The notes beneath the pieces are model-generated. The model did not search any database, was not told the origin of the DNA, and worked only from the letters and a program-made list of their open reading frames with translations. From the NCBI GenBank assembly GCA_003024785.1, contig PUQB01000027.1, positions 316,036 to 380,035 on the forward strand: 64,000 bases of DNA, in the 5' to 3' direction. Of this stretch, positions 11,581-24,644 are shown one piece after another. This DNA comes from Selaginella tamariscina (taxonomy: Eukaryota; Streptophyta; Lycopodiopsida; Selaginellales; Selaginellaceae). Within the stretch, counting starts at the first letter, position 1. Every line of letters starts with the position of its first letter. Made by a program: the position numbers and the translations under genes.

Positions 11581-13740
11581 GTATGTGTAAAACCGTTGGA
11601 CACTCCATAATTTTCAATACAATTTTTTGAGATAAATTTTTTATTTTATTACTTTTAATTTAATCTTAGAGTTCTACGTCAACGTACATTTCATATTTTA
11701 AAGGTAGGAATAATATTCATTTTTTTTTACTAAAATTAATTACTATTATATACTCAATTTCATTATCAAACCTTTAAATACAGTGAAAACAATCACGTTT
11801 AATACATTTAGGTCTTAAGAGTCAGTTACTAAATATTTTTAAAACTCTACAGTGTCTGTGTGCAATTATGTGTGATGAAGAATTGCTCGTGTACACCGTA
11901 TTAAGGGGTTATTATAAAAGTTTACTGTAATTGAAATTGCTATTTTAAATTAATTTTACTTTCCCAATCTTAAGAACAAATTTGAACTCATATATTCTTA
12001 GTGATTTTATCACATTTACGTAGATTAATTAGATAAAAGGGTAATTAATTATTTCAATCTTCACGATTAACTCACATATCTAACTATTTACCTAGTGTAT
12101 AATTTTAGCATATACACACACATGTAATTAAAGATTAAAAATGTTATTGTCATAAATTTATATATAAACATGTCTACATGTGTAGCTTCCATATGTTTAG
12201 AAGCCTAGCTGGATCACATGAGTGCAATGCCCTGCCTAACAAATGATGTGGCATGCATGTGACTTATCACTTTTATATAAAGAGATAAATATATTAATAT
12301 CTTAGTTCATGTTGTAATGTTTGGGTATACTACTAAAATGTTATTATATATATTATTAATATAATGAAATTTTCATACTAATTTCAATTTGAATCATGTG
12401 CATTTATATATAATCTAGGGTTTTGGGACTAATAAATAAGTACATTTATGTATTTTTATGTAATAAGCTTTCACATTAATGAAGGTGAGGAGTAACGCTC
12501 AAATCTATCTTTTTTTGTTGTTGTTTTTTTAGATATAACTTTTATATTGTTTTAATTTATTCCATTTTTTATAAATTTATACTCTCTTATATTTGTTCAT
12601 GGTTGCACAACACATAATATGTATATCTTTTATTTGTGAAACAATTATTTATTCAATTGTTAAATATATACAAGTGTAATTGAATAATTATACTTAGTTG
12701 ATAATATATTATGCTACTTTTCATGCTTCATACTCTAAATTCTCGAGTCCAATTAGATTTCTTTTATATAAATTTTGAGAATGATATATATATTAATTTG
12801 ATCACTTCATAATAGTCATTACATATCATTTTGAAGACGATGTTTAATGTTTGCATAAGTTTTATTAATTGTCTTTAACGAGTACAATTATTTGTTTGAA
12901 AGCAATAACTTATAAGATCAAAATATTCTTTCAGTAGTTTTCAAATGTATATTTAGGCATGTTAATGATTATGATAATGTTTTTCAACATTTACATCTAT
13001 TTATGAAGACCATCTAAATCAATAATAAAGTTTAATATTTATTTTTAGAGTCTTTTGCTTCATATAAAACTTAACATGTTAGAACAGATCAAATTAGGCA
13101 TGTTGTAATTAGCACTTCGTCAACCTTGTGAAACTTGTGTATGCATTAGCTCCTATGACCCTTGATATGTAGCTTGCACACCAATATGATACATTGTCTT
13201 TTTCATTTGCAATTTTATGTGTTCTAGTTCCATTTTATGTTGGGATGTTCTACTTTAATATATTGTTACTACTTATGTATTAGAATAAGGTTGGAGCTCT
13301 AGACTTAGACATGGATGTGTAGTTCGTTATTATGCATGTGATGAAGTTGGACACACATATCGGCATTATTAATGTTTCTCATATTAGTGTACTCCATTTC
13401 AGAGTGAAAGCTTTTGCATCAACAATGTTCGATTAGTACACTATAATAAAAGGTTTTCATGTAGTAGACCTTTTGGAAAATGAATGAGTAAAAGAGAGTT
13501 CTCATGTAAATAAATTAGTAACTTCTTCATAAGAAATTCACTTGATTCTTTCTTTACTTTTCAAATTCAATTTGATAATATGACACATTATATTTTCCTT
13601 TTAATACAACATATCACAATCGTTCACACGAATAAATACATGAGTCTCATCCTATGAACAAGCATAAATGTGTTCATTATTATAAAGAACGAAGATTGAC
13701 TCTATCTCACAACACAAGTGAAGACAACATGTAGAACAAT
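10500..13740. other. Long AT-rich stretch, no gene recognised
   Basis: Contains long (TA)n runs around 11515-11575 and scattered CA/TG microsatellites. No coding pattern longer than chance, RNA gene or transposon edge was recognised. Confidence 0.4.
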
Positions 13741-13743
13741 AAC

Positions 13744-13799
13744 ACCACTAATAAAGATTAAAACTTAAACTTAATAAGTTTCAATCTTTATTAATGGTG
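13744..13799. repeat. Near-perfect 25-bp-arm hairpin
   Basis: The left arm CACCACTAATAAAGATTAAA pairs with the right arm TTTCAATCTTTATTAATGGTG with about two mismatches, around a loop of fewer than 10 bases. The size would suit a very short MITE, a foldback scar or a small hairpin transcript. There is no evidence of transcription. Confidence 0.55.
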
Positions 13800-14937
13800 C
13801 CGAGTCAAGATTTTGATTTTATTTTTGGTGTAGATTGTTTCACAATCTTTTAATATGTTTAAAATTTAACAGTAGATGTTATTATTTACTTTTATACTAT
13901 AGAAATCTAGTTTAAAATTTATAAAATCTGTAATCTGAATGTTATTAGATTTTAAATATATAATAGTAAACGTACATAGTATATATATATAAATAGACAG
14001 ATACATACATGTAATGTATGTATGTATGTATCTATATGTATATGTATGTGTGAATATATATGGTGTGTGTGTTGTATATATAAACTAAATAATTTATTAT
14101 TCTTTTTGACTTTATAATTTAACATACAAAATATATTATATAACCATTTATTAAAGAATTCAAATGAAATAGGTTAAATATATGGAAAATTAGACTATTA
14201 TTCATATATTCTTCACAAATTCATACGAGTATAGTATACTTTGATGCTTCACAAAAATTAAAAGAGATAAATTAAAACATCTAAGAAACTCCTACACATG
14301 TAGATATTTTTGTCAAAACACACACACACATGTGCTGGGGATGTATACAGCACGGTGGTTCAATGTATAGAGAGCACGGGAGAATGCAAAGTCCGCACAT
14401 GTGCAAAACTCTAACTTGTTATTTTCAAGAATATGTATAGAAAATCAAAGATAACAAGTTTAATTTCTCTTCTTTAACCATGCGTATAGGAAGAGGAGTC
14501 CTCGTGTACCCATTCATTAAGTTCCTCCTTATCTATCAATTTACTATTTAATATTTATATTCATACTATATATATATATATAATGAGAAAATCATTACTA
14601 TATATATTATACAGTTAACCATGTATTAAACCCTAACTCCTAAGAGTTAACAAGTCAAAGTCAAGAAGAAAACTTGCCTCTTTTATGTCAGTCAATTCGT
14701 GATGAAATTGTCAGACTGAACGAGTATTGATATTATTAGTATATAACTATGTTTGGTATTAGGTATAGAAAGATCAATTCTGACTAGAACTTTGAACGAG
14801 GATGATGATTTGTTTCACATCATTGGTACCAGCTGTATAAATACTGTGAGAATACCTGTACATGTAATATATAACTTCTATATTATTATAAGTGAATATA
14901 TAATAATTATAAAATTTATTTAAAATTATTTCCCCAC
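13800..14937. other. AT-rich DNA upstream of the Cys-rich peptide gene
   Basis: Includes a (TGTA)n/(TATG)n block at about 14009-14060 and a (TA)n run near 14568-14582. No gene was seen. Confidence 0.4.
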
Positions 14938-14946
14938 TATAAAAAA
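14938..14946 (+). promoter_or_regulatory. TATA box of the Cys-rich peptide gene
   Basis: TATAAAAAA lies 56 bp before the ATG at 15002, in the same context as the TATA box of the paralogue at 9971. Confidence 0.55.
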
Positions 14947-15001
14947 GAGGTGCAATTACATTATTTACATATAGGTTTTTGTAATATTGAGTTTGTGCAA
15001 T

Positions 15002-15223
15002 ATGTCTAAATTTGTGGTTTTCTTTATGCTTCTCCTCTTTGTTGGTGTTCAGATCGGCACAGTCACTCAGGCAGTGTCACAGAAGTGTGGTAACCATTAC
15101 TACTGGAACGGCCGCAGCTGTGTCTACTGCAACAAATATGGCTACTACTGGAATGGGCGTGGCTGTGTTTCCCGGTGTAACAGTGGTTATTCATGGAATG
15201 GTTCACGTTGTGTCAAGCACTAA
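15002..15223 (+). CDS. Small secreted cysteine-rich peptide with WNG repeats
   Basis: A 73-residue peptide of unknown family. Residues 1-24 form a clear secretion signal: MSKF, then a run of F/V/L/M, with likely cleavage near TQA-VS. The mature part has three repeats of the form Y-x-W-N-G-x-x-C-V (residues 33-41, 48-56 and 63-71), spaced exactly 15 residues. Six cysteines are arranged C-x10-C-x2-C-x11-C-x3-C-x10-C, which could form three disulphides. The start is the ATG at 15002; an in-frame TTG slightly upstream is not a plausible plant start. The coding part is GC-richer than its surroundings, consistent with selection. A broken paralogue with the same promoter and 3' intron lies 5 kb upstream. 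An extracellular defence or signalling role is possible but unproven. Confidence 0.75.
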   Translation: MSKFVVFFMLLLFVGVQIGTVTQAVSQKCGNHYYWNGRSCVYCNKYGYYWNGRGCVSRCNSGYSWNGSRCVKH

Positions 15224-15378
15224 GTGAGTGTATGCACACTCACACACACACACACAACAAACTCAAGTCTGCAGTTCTTATTGTTTAATTTCCTTAAAGT
15301 TAAACTATGCTAACATAATGTTATAATATATCATTTAATTTTTCTAAGAAATAATGGAATATATGTTCTCCTTTGCAG
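15224..15378 (+). other. Intron directly after the stop codon of the Cys-rich gene
   Basis: The donor GTGAGT begins on the base after TAA (15221-15223). The acceptor is TTTGCAG ending at 15378. The paralogue has a donor and acceptor at the matching places (10245 and 10406). A 3'-UTR intron so close to the stop should not trigger nonsense-mediated decay. Confidence 0.55.
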
Positions 15379-15439
15379 GAAGCTTGAAATGGAATAAGGC
15401 AACTAGTTTATAAGTTTGATGCAATAAAAATCAACTTGA

Positions 15440-17743
15440 TAAGTTCAGTTGATGTATGTAAAGGCTGTTTGCTTTTAATTATATGTGTGTTATTTATCAT
15501 ATTCTCTTTTCTTTGTTTTCTTAAAGATTTAATATGGAAATACTGCAGTATTTTCCGGTTAAGACAGTGAAAAATTGCAATATAATGCAGTTATAATGGA
15601 GAAAATTAAGAGAGAGACAACCACATTTTTCTGCATACATATCAGACAAACACTGTACATATTAATTTTATATGAGTTCATATACTTAATTATAGCCAAA
15701 AACTAAAAACTAGTGTATAACACACACACTCGCATTTGTATGTAATGTTTCACTAGATTATAAATTTTAAAGCAGACTCAACTACATAAAATATTACCGT
15801 ACTTTAACTAACTATTATAATAAGTGAAATTAAACTAAATTATAGTAATTATTGACTGACCTAGCATGTCAATGTATATATAATACATATGTCACTTCAA
15901 GCATACATATATGCCAAATAAGTTAACCAAAAAATGTCAAATATCTTATGTCACATAAAAACACGCTTTTTAGACTTCTAGACATTTGTATTTCAATGTA
16001 CGTACAATGCACTTTTTCATGTACTGTTATGTACGTAAGGACGTACATGCATATGCACACACTATTAAGAGGCTCGTATATATAACATGTTCACGCATGA
16101 AAATGTTATACACACGTGTACACGAGCGGTTACAGTATGATGTTTTATTATATCATATATTAATTACTCAAATTATATAAAATTGTCACTTGTAACTTAG
16201 ATTGTCTAATTCCTCATTCTATTTGATCCATGTAAGCAACTTAGTTTCTTATATAAAATTATTTATTAATACTTAATTAGTTTTATATAAAGATTTATTA
16301 ATTAAATATATATTTTACTATAAAACATTTAAAATATTAATAAGTATGGTTTTTCCCTTTTATCACATGTTGGAAGTAACATGACAAAGCACTAAAATTT
16401 TCAGTTATACATGCATATACATATGTAATACATGTTATAACTATTCTCACAATATTTATGACATTAGAAGTTCTAGTCAGAACACTATTTTAATACTATG
16501 ATGTTCTATATACACAAGTAATATATAATAAACCATCTTTCACCTTTTATATATATATATATAATAAAAATAAATAAAATTTTATTATAATTATTTTTTT
16601 ATTGAAAATTTCTTTCTTCTCCACTTGACCAGGTGATATGTCTTTAAACATTATATACTAGATATTATGATTATTAATGCATAATACATTTTATAAATAT
16701 TTCACGATAACGATGGCATTGAAAGTTTAGTTAGAATTGATGTCTCTACCATTTATAACATTATGAAGTAAGAATGTATACATATATTCATATACATAAA
16801 AAATAGAAAAAATATTATTAATATAACAATATTAATTACTTTTAAGATTGAAATAAACTTCACATTATTCAAATTAGAAATACTATATTTAATTGGCATG
16901 TTTATAAACATTAATATTAACAAGTTTGTTCAAAGTTTTAACATGTTTGAAGCTACACACACACACAATAATATATAATTATACAATAATAAATATGTAT
17001 ATTTCTATATAATATTTTGAATTAAATTAGAAAGTTAGTGCCCTCTTGCTAGACAAAAATCAATTCTTCAAAGTATTTAAATTATAAAATAACAAAATTT
17101 CATACTCAAATATATAATTACATTTGTTAAATAGAAATGTTTTCATTATTAAATAAAAATATTATATAATTTTTATGGAAATATAGAAATAAAATATTTA
17201 AAATTTTTTAGATAGGCTATAATAACAATACTATAGGAGTAAATTTACAAAGAATGACAGCACTATAAATAAAGATTAATAAACAACTATAATAACTAAA
17301 AAAGATGAATGAGGATATAGAGTGATAAAAAATAGAATATGGCATGGTGTTTATGTTAAATTACTAATACAATTGATCGTATCTAATTTTAGATGAATGA
17401 TATTGTGTTTATTTTTTCTTGTTACTATTGTAATGTAATTTTATGATTTTGTGTTGGCTGGGTTACTAATTAATGTTTTATATAAAAAGCATTCAACACA
17501 TAACATATAATAACAACGAAAGGATAATAGCTAGAGAGTGCAATTATATAAAGTAGAAAAATAGAGCATATATAAAAAGTTTTAAAAGAATGGGAGTATA
17601 TGAAGCAATACGAATGAATTATAAGACAATTTAAAAAATGGAGATTACAAGTAAAAAAATAATAAACACAAGAAAATTAGAAGGCACTTCCATTACTCCA
17701 TAATTTATTTTAAACTTATAATTAAGTAAAAATTATGGCTAGA
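15440..17743. other. AT-rich stretch, no gene recognised
   Basis: No coding or RNA pattern was recognised. CA/TA microsatellites occur near 15720 and 16548-16562. Confidence 0.4.
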
Positions 17744-18119
17744 ATGCATAATACGCCCCCCTTAATTATTTGCTAATTTGGGGGTGCCTCCCAAATATGG
17801 CGGTTCCTAATTTGCCCAATGTAGCCATATGTGTATGTGTGTATAATCATTTTTTAAAATTAAAAGTTCATAATTAATCTCTAATGTGTGTATATCACAT
17901 GCACACATATATTGTCCTGCCCACGATTACCGCATGTGTGTGTATATATCACATGCACACGTATATTGTCCTGCCACGATCACCGCATGTGTGTGTATAT
18001 ATATCACATGCATAAATATATTGTCTTGCCCACGTGTATATTATCACAATATTTCATTTTCACTATACTTAGGGCACATCCATATTTGGGCAGTGCCTCA
18101 TGAGGGCGGTATTATGCAT
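17744..18119. mobile_element. MITE-like element with internal 52-bp tandem repeats
   Basis: The left end ATGCATAATACGCCCCC and right end GGGCGGTATTATGCAT form imperfect terminal inverted repeats. A second inverted pair (CCCAAATATGG and CCATATTTGGG) lies inside them. Between about 17885 and 18040 a ~52-bp unit ('tatatcacatgcacac..atattgtcctgcc..cgatcaccgcatgtgtgtg') is repeated about three times. It is non-coding. Confidence 0.6.
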
Positions 18120-18211
18120 GTGACCCAAAATTATTTTTTAACTATTATTTAATTTAAATATCTCTTTATTTAACATGCTCAATGTTGACTACTTTTAAAA
18201 CTTGTACTTTT

Positions 18212-19049
18212 ATTGCATGTTATAAATAAAAAATTCATCGAGAAGTCGTTGGGCTGCCATTATTGTATCATATCCATTAATAATGTAGTACTTGATTGAT
18301 TTTTTATTCTCTGTCTGAATCTTCGTGATTTGTAGCGTTGTCACCCATACTTTCTCAGCACCTTTTTTCTTAGTAGTATAGGCATAAAACATCATTATGT
18401 GGAACGGTGTAAGAATTGTCGTCCTTTATCTTCTCCATGAGCTCAGCTACACATTCCTGATTAAGTGGCCTGTAATTGAAGTTTCTGTAATACTAACCTA
18501 TACTCATAAATCCTATCATTCAACATCATTTCCTTATGGTTTATTGCAGCATGGGATGCCACAGGTGCAACTGATAAAACGATTGATGATTTTCTTTTAC
18601 GATCCGAATCAACATGTGTAATCCCGACAGCAATTTCTAATATTCTCGGCACACTCTTCCAGCTTCCGAAAATTCCTAGGCAAATTGAACGTGATTTATA
18701 AAGAACTTGGGACCAAGCCACCCTCTTAATCTCCCTAATGATGTTGATGTGTTATTCTTCAATGTGAAGAAGGACGATTGCTCCACTTGTGGATGTTCTG
18801 TATTGTGAAGCAATCTCTGTTAAGAATACACTTACTCAATGAGTTTGAAGATCTTTGAAGTAAACATTTAATTGGATCCCCTCCATAAATGGGCTTTTGT
18901 TGAATTGAAGAAGAACTCCACAGTCAACATCATTAGTGAACACGTGAACATCATTATCCATAAATCGACAAAACCACCCGAGATTAATGTTGTAACTGGC
19001 GACCTCTGGATCCGAGAACGTGACATTGGATGGAACAAGGCATATGTGT
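18212..19049 (-). pseudogene. Left copy of the methyltransferase-like cargo gene, 3' portion
   Basis: Read leftward, this matches 53724-54200 of the right element. Shared segments include ITHVDS-(x)-RKRKSSIVLS, APVASHAA, HKEMMLNDRIYE, IQTENKKSIKYYII and AAQRLLDE. Between 18722 and 19049 it keeps 5' coding sequence that the right copy lacks, such as NINLGWFCRFMDNDVHVF and VLLQFNKSPFMEGIQL. Frameshifts and stops are present. The segment was separated from its upstream part (26492-26765) by the LTR element, whose TGTGT target duplication ends at 19049. It stops abruptly near 18212, so the catalytic-like C-terminus of the gene is absent from this copy. Confidence 0.6.
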
Positions 19050-20920
19050 TGTCATAGTTTTTACTATGACTCCTTTTTACTTTGGACGTAGACTGTTGTT
19101 ACCTACTGGATTATGTGACGAACCCTAGATGTAGAAGAAACAGGCCCGCATAGTGCACTTGGGTATCTAGTGATGGTCCGGCCGGGTGTCGTTAGGTATT
19201 TGCAAGAAACTCTAGGCGAAGCTAGCACTTCCATTTAGAAAACTCTCCCCGTTTTGACGTTCCAAGTTAGGGGTTTTCGCAAAGTATAGCTTGTCAAAAT
19301 AAGGGTTAGGACACCCCTAGGGTTGACCTAACCCTAGGGTTGCCTAACCCTAGGGTGCCTAACCCACGTCCTAAACCCCCCTAGGGGTTAGGTTTAGGAT
19401 TAAGTTTGGACAACTCATTTTCTCTAAGGGCTAGCATTTCAGTGCCAGCCCACTTACTCAAATAGGAAAACAGGGGGGGGGGGCTCCGTCACATAAATAA
19501 GGTAGAGAGCTCCTGGGTTCATGAATGAGTTCGTTGCTCTTCTGCCGGTGCAAGCTTCAGCTTGTGTCGTTAAGGTACAACCCTCTGTTGTGCCGCCCTA
19601 ACTTCCAGATGCCAGGGGTACGTCCCACCTTTGGGGTAGCTTACCCTTAACGTTGGCGAATCCGTGCCTGGGAGGTCTTGTCGGAATGCACGTTCCAAGA
19701 GGCAGAGGTTGAGGCTTGTCTCCAGCCTCCTCCTCCACGTCAAGCTAAGAGCAACACTCACAGCTAACAGGGCACGTTCGTGTCTTTGTCCAACTGTGGT
19801 TGTGGGTTCTTGATTGACAAGGGTTTCCTTATCGGGTCTTGAGGGATAATTGAGGGGTTCTAGAGTTGGCATTTAGGAGCCACGTTTGTGGCACTTGGTG
19901 CAACTCTTGAATCTAAGGGCTATGGCATGATAGCCCACATCGGGGAAGGCAGTGTCACATGGAGATGTGACACTGGGCTAAACGTCACATGGTGCAACAC
20001 CTGAGGCATGCCCTTTGGGGTTATGTCATGGGCTTGTCGCCAAGGGGTTGGATACCTTAGCAAATAGACATGCTTGTGCTTGCACTAGGGTGCTAAGCCT
20101 TGGGCATCTGCTCAAGGGAGGTTAGGTCTCATAACTAGGTGTGCTTTGACACACTTGGCTAGGGGAGTGTTCTCCTTGGAATTCAAGGGTTGAACAACCT
20201 AAGCGTGTTAGCAGAAGCCCTTTCGTGAGGCACTCGCAAGGTCATGTGCTTAGGTTATCCCAAACCTAGCCTTAGGGAGTTTGCTTAGCAGAACACTCGT
20301 GTTCGCCTACGGCGCACACTCGTGTCCTCACTAAGTACTAGCCCTAGGTCTAGGGTATAACTTGGCCACTCAAACCCTTAGGGGTTAGTCGTGGTTCAGG
20401 GTACCCTTGTCGCCCTAAAGGGGTTGTACTCCCGGATGAGGGTGATTCCTCAAGGGGTAAGTGACGATGCCTTAGCTTCTGTCCAGGGGTATGTGTGGAA
20501 CACACGTCTCCTTGATGGGGGTTAGGGCATGAGCCTGTCTAGGTCTTCTAGGGCAAGACCCTAAGTCAACTAGGGTTATCCCTCAAGGGTTTTGGGGGTA
20601 GACACTCTAGGGAGACTTAGGCTAAACCCTAAGTCAACTAGGGTTATCCCTCAAGGGTTTTGGGGGTAGACACTCTAGGGAGACTTAGGCTAAACCCTAA
20701 GTCAACTAGGGTTATCCCTCAAGGGTTCTGGGGGCAGACATTCTAGGGAGACTTAGGCTAAACCCTAAGTCTCCTGTCCACTTGGGCATTAGAGTCTAAC
20801 CCTAGGGGTCGTTGGGGTTGTTCTGGGAAACTTAAGCGTTGCTCACACAGGGTGATGACGAAATGGCCACTGGCAGCCACGTGTTGCCACGTGTTGGCCC
20901 TTTGGGTTAAAACTCTGACA
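19050..20920 (+). repeat. 5' LTR
   Basis: Begins TGTCATAGTTTTTACTATGA and ends AAAACTCTGACA. It includes degenerate CCCTAGGGT words near 19310-19390, a poly-G tract near 19470 and a 68-bp tandem repeat. It is near-identical to 24645-26491 apart from small indels, which suggests recent insertion. Confidence 0.9.
20561..20764 (+). repeat. Three 68-bp tandem units in the LTR
   Basis: Units start at 20561, 20629 and 20697 with CTAAGTCAACTAGGGTTATC. The third differs slightly ('gttctgggggcagacatt'). The same array is present in the 3' LTR at about 26131-26335. Confidence 0.85.
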
Positions 20921-20922
20921 AT

Positions 20923-20935
20923 TGGTATCGGAGCC
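20923..20935 (+). promoter_or_regulatory. Primer-binding site, initiator tRNA-Met type
   Basis: TGGTATCGGAGCC begins two bases after the 5' LTR. It differs by one base from the TGGTATCAGAGCC site usual for plant elements primed by initiator tRNA-Met. Confidence 0.85.
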
Positions 20936-23900
20936 TATTCTCTACGGTCAGTAGGACTACCTAAAGTGTAGTGTATTTTAGGGTTTAGTTAGTTCTAAAT
21001 TCTTGAAGTACTCTATCACTTTCGGCTAATGTCTGAATTCTGCGTGGAGAGTTGGTCCTGAGATCTATAACTCTTCAGAGTACACCTACTTCATAAGTGG
21101 GTGTGGGTTATGGACTTAGAAGGTAGCACTTGGAAGTCAGCTTCCAAGTTGTATGCCAGGTTATTTTACCTTAGGTTACTTTACCATTTACTTCCACAAG
21201 ACAAGGCATGTTAGTTTGTTCTGGCTTACAAACTAAGTCTTGTGAGATGGGCCTTGTGATATCCTATTCTACACATTATTGAAAATTTTTCTTTTTCTTT
21301 AAGGTGTTTGAATTTGGGATAACACATGATTTGAGAAACGTGACTATGTCCATTGAGTTTTGGCTTAGGTCAAGATTCAATATCGTTTCAGCAATAGTGT
21401 TCAAACGGGGAAAGACTTATGTTCAGAAGTGCATCTTTGACTTCGGGAGAAGGGGCATATTCAAACATAAGAATGAACACTACATTTTGACATAAAGTGT
21501 AAAATAAGCTCTTATTATAGTGCATGTTTCCGAGAGTGTAACTCTAGAAGCAGACTATGGTGATGAACTTATAATACAACGGAATGTCAAATATTAACAT
21601 ATGATAAATATGTTAAGCAATGGGTTGAAGATCCAATGTATCAAAGTATTGTCTGATGTTCGCAATATTTTGATGACGCTAGCTGCAAGTAACATTATGT
21701 GGAATAGTTTACTAAGTTCAAGTCCCTTGATTTGAACAAAGTATACATGAAACCTTAGTTAGTTGTAAGCGCGCACTCTGTATTCAAGTTAGCTAGCTCG
21801 ACTAACTTGATTATGAAGTTGTCTCATATGGGATCATGAGAGAGACTTGGGATAATAGCTTGAGGATTTCGGTTTCTTATCGATATAGTTTTGGGATAGA
21901 TGGCATGATCTATCAGAAAGAGTAATGTTGGAAACATACGTTTACATTTTCAGTTTACTGAGTAATAAGGACTTGCATAGTGAAGGCGTTCGGCGCACAC
22001 TTGTGCATTTTCATTGTTAACTCTTTAATCTTGAAATCTGTAACGTTGTTTGCAATGTGGGATAAGCTCTTGAACAAGGGTGATTCCTTGGTTAAAAGAG
22101 CATGATTTGGGATTCTCACTTTGTTTATGACTAAGTAAGGAAACTTGCTAAGTTTTAAGTTATGTGTTGGTTAAATGAGCAAGTTAGTCGGACATTTTGG
22201 AGGTTTAAGTGCATGTACCTCCTCAGAGAGTCGGTGTTCGATGAGAATTGAAAGTTGATATTGATTTTCAATATCAATTTCATTTTAGAGTCGAATACGA
22301 TTATTCAAAAGACGGTTTCTTGACTCTGCATCATGGTCGCAAATGTGGGCACTTAAAAACAAATAAAGTATGTATCTTCAATCTTTCGGAATATTGAAAA
22401 ATAGAACTATTCTTGACTCAAGGTTTGATTGTATTCCTTGGGTTAGTTGTTAGTTCTATCTCAAGGTTTGATGGTGTTCCTTGAGTTGGTTCAATATTCT
22501 TGTAAGTATGATATTGTGTAGCGGGATTAGCTCAAGAAGATGGTGTCCCTTCTTGATGATTGTAGTTCAAGGTTCGTCCAATATCCGGTTCGAGAATATG
22601 AGGTTTCCTATCACCTCATCTGTGAGATATTTATATTCTAAACTTTGATAGAATTTGTGACAATCTTTTCAAGATTGGTTATAAATGACTTGTCAAAGTA
22701 TAGTATGATATCTCTTCAATATTGAGTTTGGAGCGCTCAATATCAAACTTGGTTATGATCACATGAGGTGGCCGTAATCATATAATATAAAGACTCAAGT
22801 GGATTTGAGTCTGACACTTTGGTAAGGCACTACCTTAGTGTTATAACTTGAAACGTGTTTTCAAGTTAGTTGAGAAATGAGACATTTCTCAATACATTGC
22901 TTGAGGGGCAATGTGATACTTTCTGGATTGCTAGGTGTCTAAGTGAATAATGTATCTTAGTTCAATGTACTGAACTAGATATTTTATTCATGTTTGGGGA
23001 GATCTATTGAATTATAAGGTATGACTAAAACATGAAGTTGATATAACACTTCAGTGTTATGATAACATTTATGTGGAGGTTGATATCTTACTAAATCAAT
23101 TAGATGAACCAGACACTAGTTCATGATTCCTCTTAGTCTCTGAACAAGTTCCTCGAAATACTGTCATAACATTATATGTCCATCTTAAGTTCGGTTCATG
23201 TAAACTAAGACCATGTCTATATTATAGTTGTAGCATTTTGATAAATTGATATGATTGTAAGTTTATATCCCTAGTATAACAACTAGTTGATAAGCTTAGG
23301 ATTTGAACGTTAAAACGATCATTATCCATTCAAGAGTATCAATATCGAAATTGCAACTATTTATGGAATAAGGATTAGTTTTAAAAGATGTTTATCAAAA
23401 CACTATTGCTTCAATTAGTGAAAATGCTATACTTCGGTATAGTGTTGAGAAACATTTACGAAATCAAGTTTAAGAGTTGGAAATAAATATAATGTTATGG
23501 AGGCGTGCAGTATTACGAGTTCAGAGAGACTCTTATCGTGGAAACTAAGTTCTTAAAATTGGTATTTTGAACTTAGTACGATAAGGAGTTAGGAAGTATT
23601 GAACGGCATCTAGTATGATGTGCTCTTTGGGGAATGAGTACAATGAGTGACAATTAAGAGACGTGTTATCTAAAGGTTGTCGATTGAGGCACTAGAGATG
23701 GGTTGAATTTCCTGGTTTCCACATTGGTTTGTAAGAAAGGTATGTTAGCTTATCTGGTCCCTGAACTGGTCGGTGTTATGAAAGAGTACAAAGTTGGTTG
23801 TGAAAGATGAATGGTAGTGCTATCACACTTGGTGATTTGACTGAATTTGATTCCTATCGGGAATAAATTTATGTTAATAACACACCAAGTGGATGGTAGT

Positions 23901-24629
23901 TGGCAAGACCTTGTTGTATACATGTGTACAGCCATGCGCCTCTGTGATCGCCTCTGGCCAGATTGACATGTTTACAAAGAACAGGGTTTTACGAATTGTA
24001 CTCTTGTATCGGAAAAGAGCTTGATTCCGATAAAAGTCTCATACTTAGTCTGGCGTACTATATACTAAGAGATAGGTATAGTAGCAGACCCTTATGAAAA
24101 GGGGTAATGAGAAACACCGAGGGATGCAGAGATGTAAGCTATAATATCGTAACATGTGGGACCATTGGAAAATCAAAGAAATGCGAAGGTGTTTGGTCAA
24201 GCATTTGAGAAGTGCTTGTTGTGTGCTAGATGACAGAGGTCGTCAACAGCATTTAATATTAAGGAATAAAGCAAGTCTTTATTTTCTTTATTAACCAAGG
24301 GGCCGGCAACAACACTAACTAGAGGCCTCCAATATAAATTCTAGTTAAGTAAAGAAATTAACCAGTGTTGTGTGCGTCGGGTGACAGACTTTGCAGACGT
24401 GCAAAAGGTCTCCAAGTGACTTCATGTCGCAGGTGGTGCCTCCGGCAGCTGGGTTTACGACTCAGTGAACGACGGTTCTGAAGTACTTGGTTTCGCGTAA
24501 TGCAAGGGGGGTAATAAAATTATGTGAACTTTTGGCTGACTCCGCATAGAGTGATATGTTAGTTTTGGTTAGTTTTCTCTAACATTATCTAGTCTTGGAG
24601 TTGGACGTCAACGAGGACGTTGACATTTT
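20936..24629 (+). other. Internal region of the LTR element, non-coding
   Basis: No conserved retroviral domain was found in any frame; the longest open frame (21304-21495) has no recognisable features. The last 400 bp (24255-24640) recur in reverse at 2344-2695, so this interior belongs to the family and is not captured DNA. Confidence 0.7.
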
Positions 24630-24644
24630 CAAAGGCGGGGAGTG
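24630..24644 (+). promoter_or_regulatory. Polypurine tract
   Basis: AAAGGCGGGGAGTG lies immediately before the 3' LTR and is the expected primer site for plus-strand synthesis. Confidence 0.75.

Noticed and set aside
14335..14405. tRNA-like words (GGGGATGTA, GGTTCAATG, TAGAGAGCAC)
   Set aside because: The A- and B-box-like pieces are in the wrong order and spacing, and no cloverleaf could be drawn. At best it is a tRNA-derived SINE scrap.
19570..19872. A 100-codon minus-strand open frame in the 5' LTR (and a shorter one at 25233-25520)
   Set aside because: It lies inside an LTR, antisense to transcription, has no domain, and is interrupted in the other LTR copy.
21304..21495. Open frame inside the LTR element as a possible gag
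   Set aside because: It has only 63 codons, no zinc knuckle or other gag feature, and sits in an otherwise non-coding interior.
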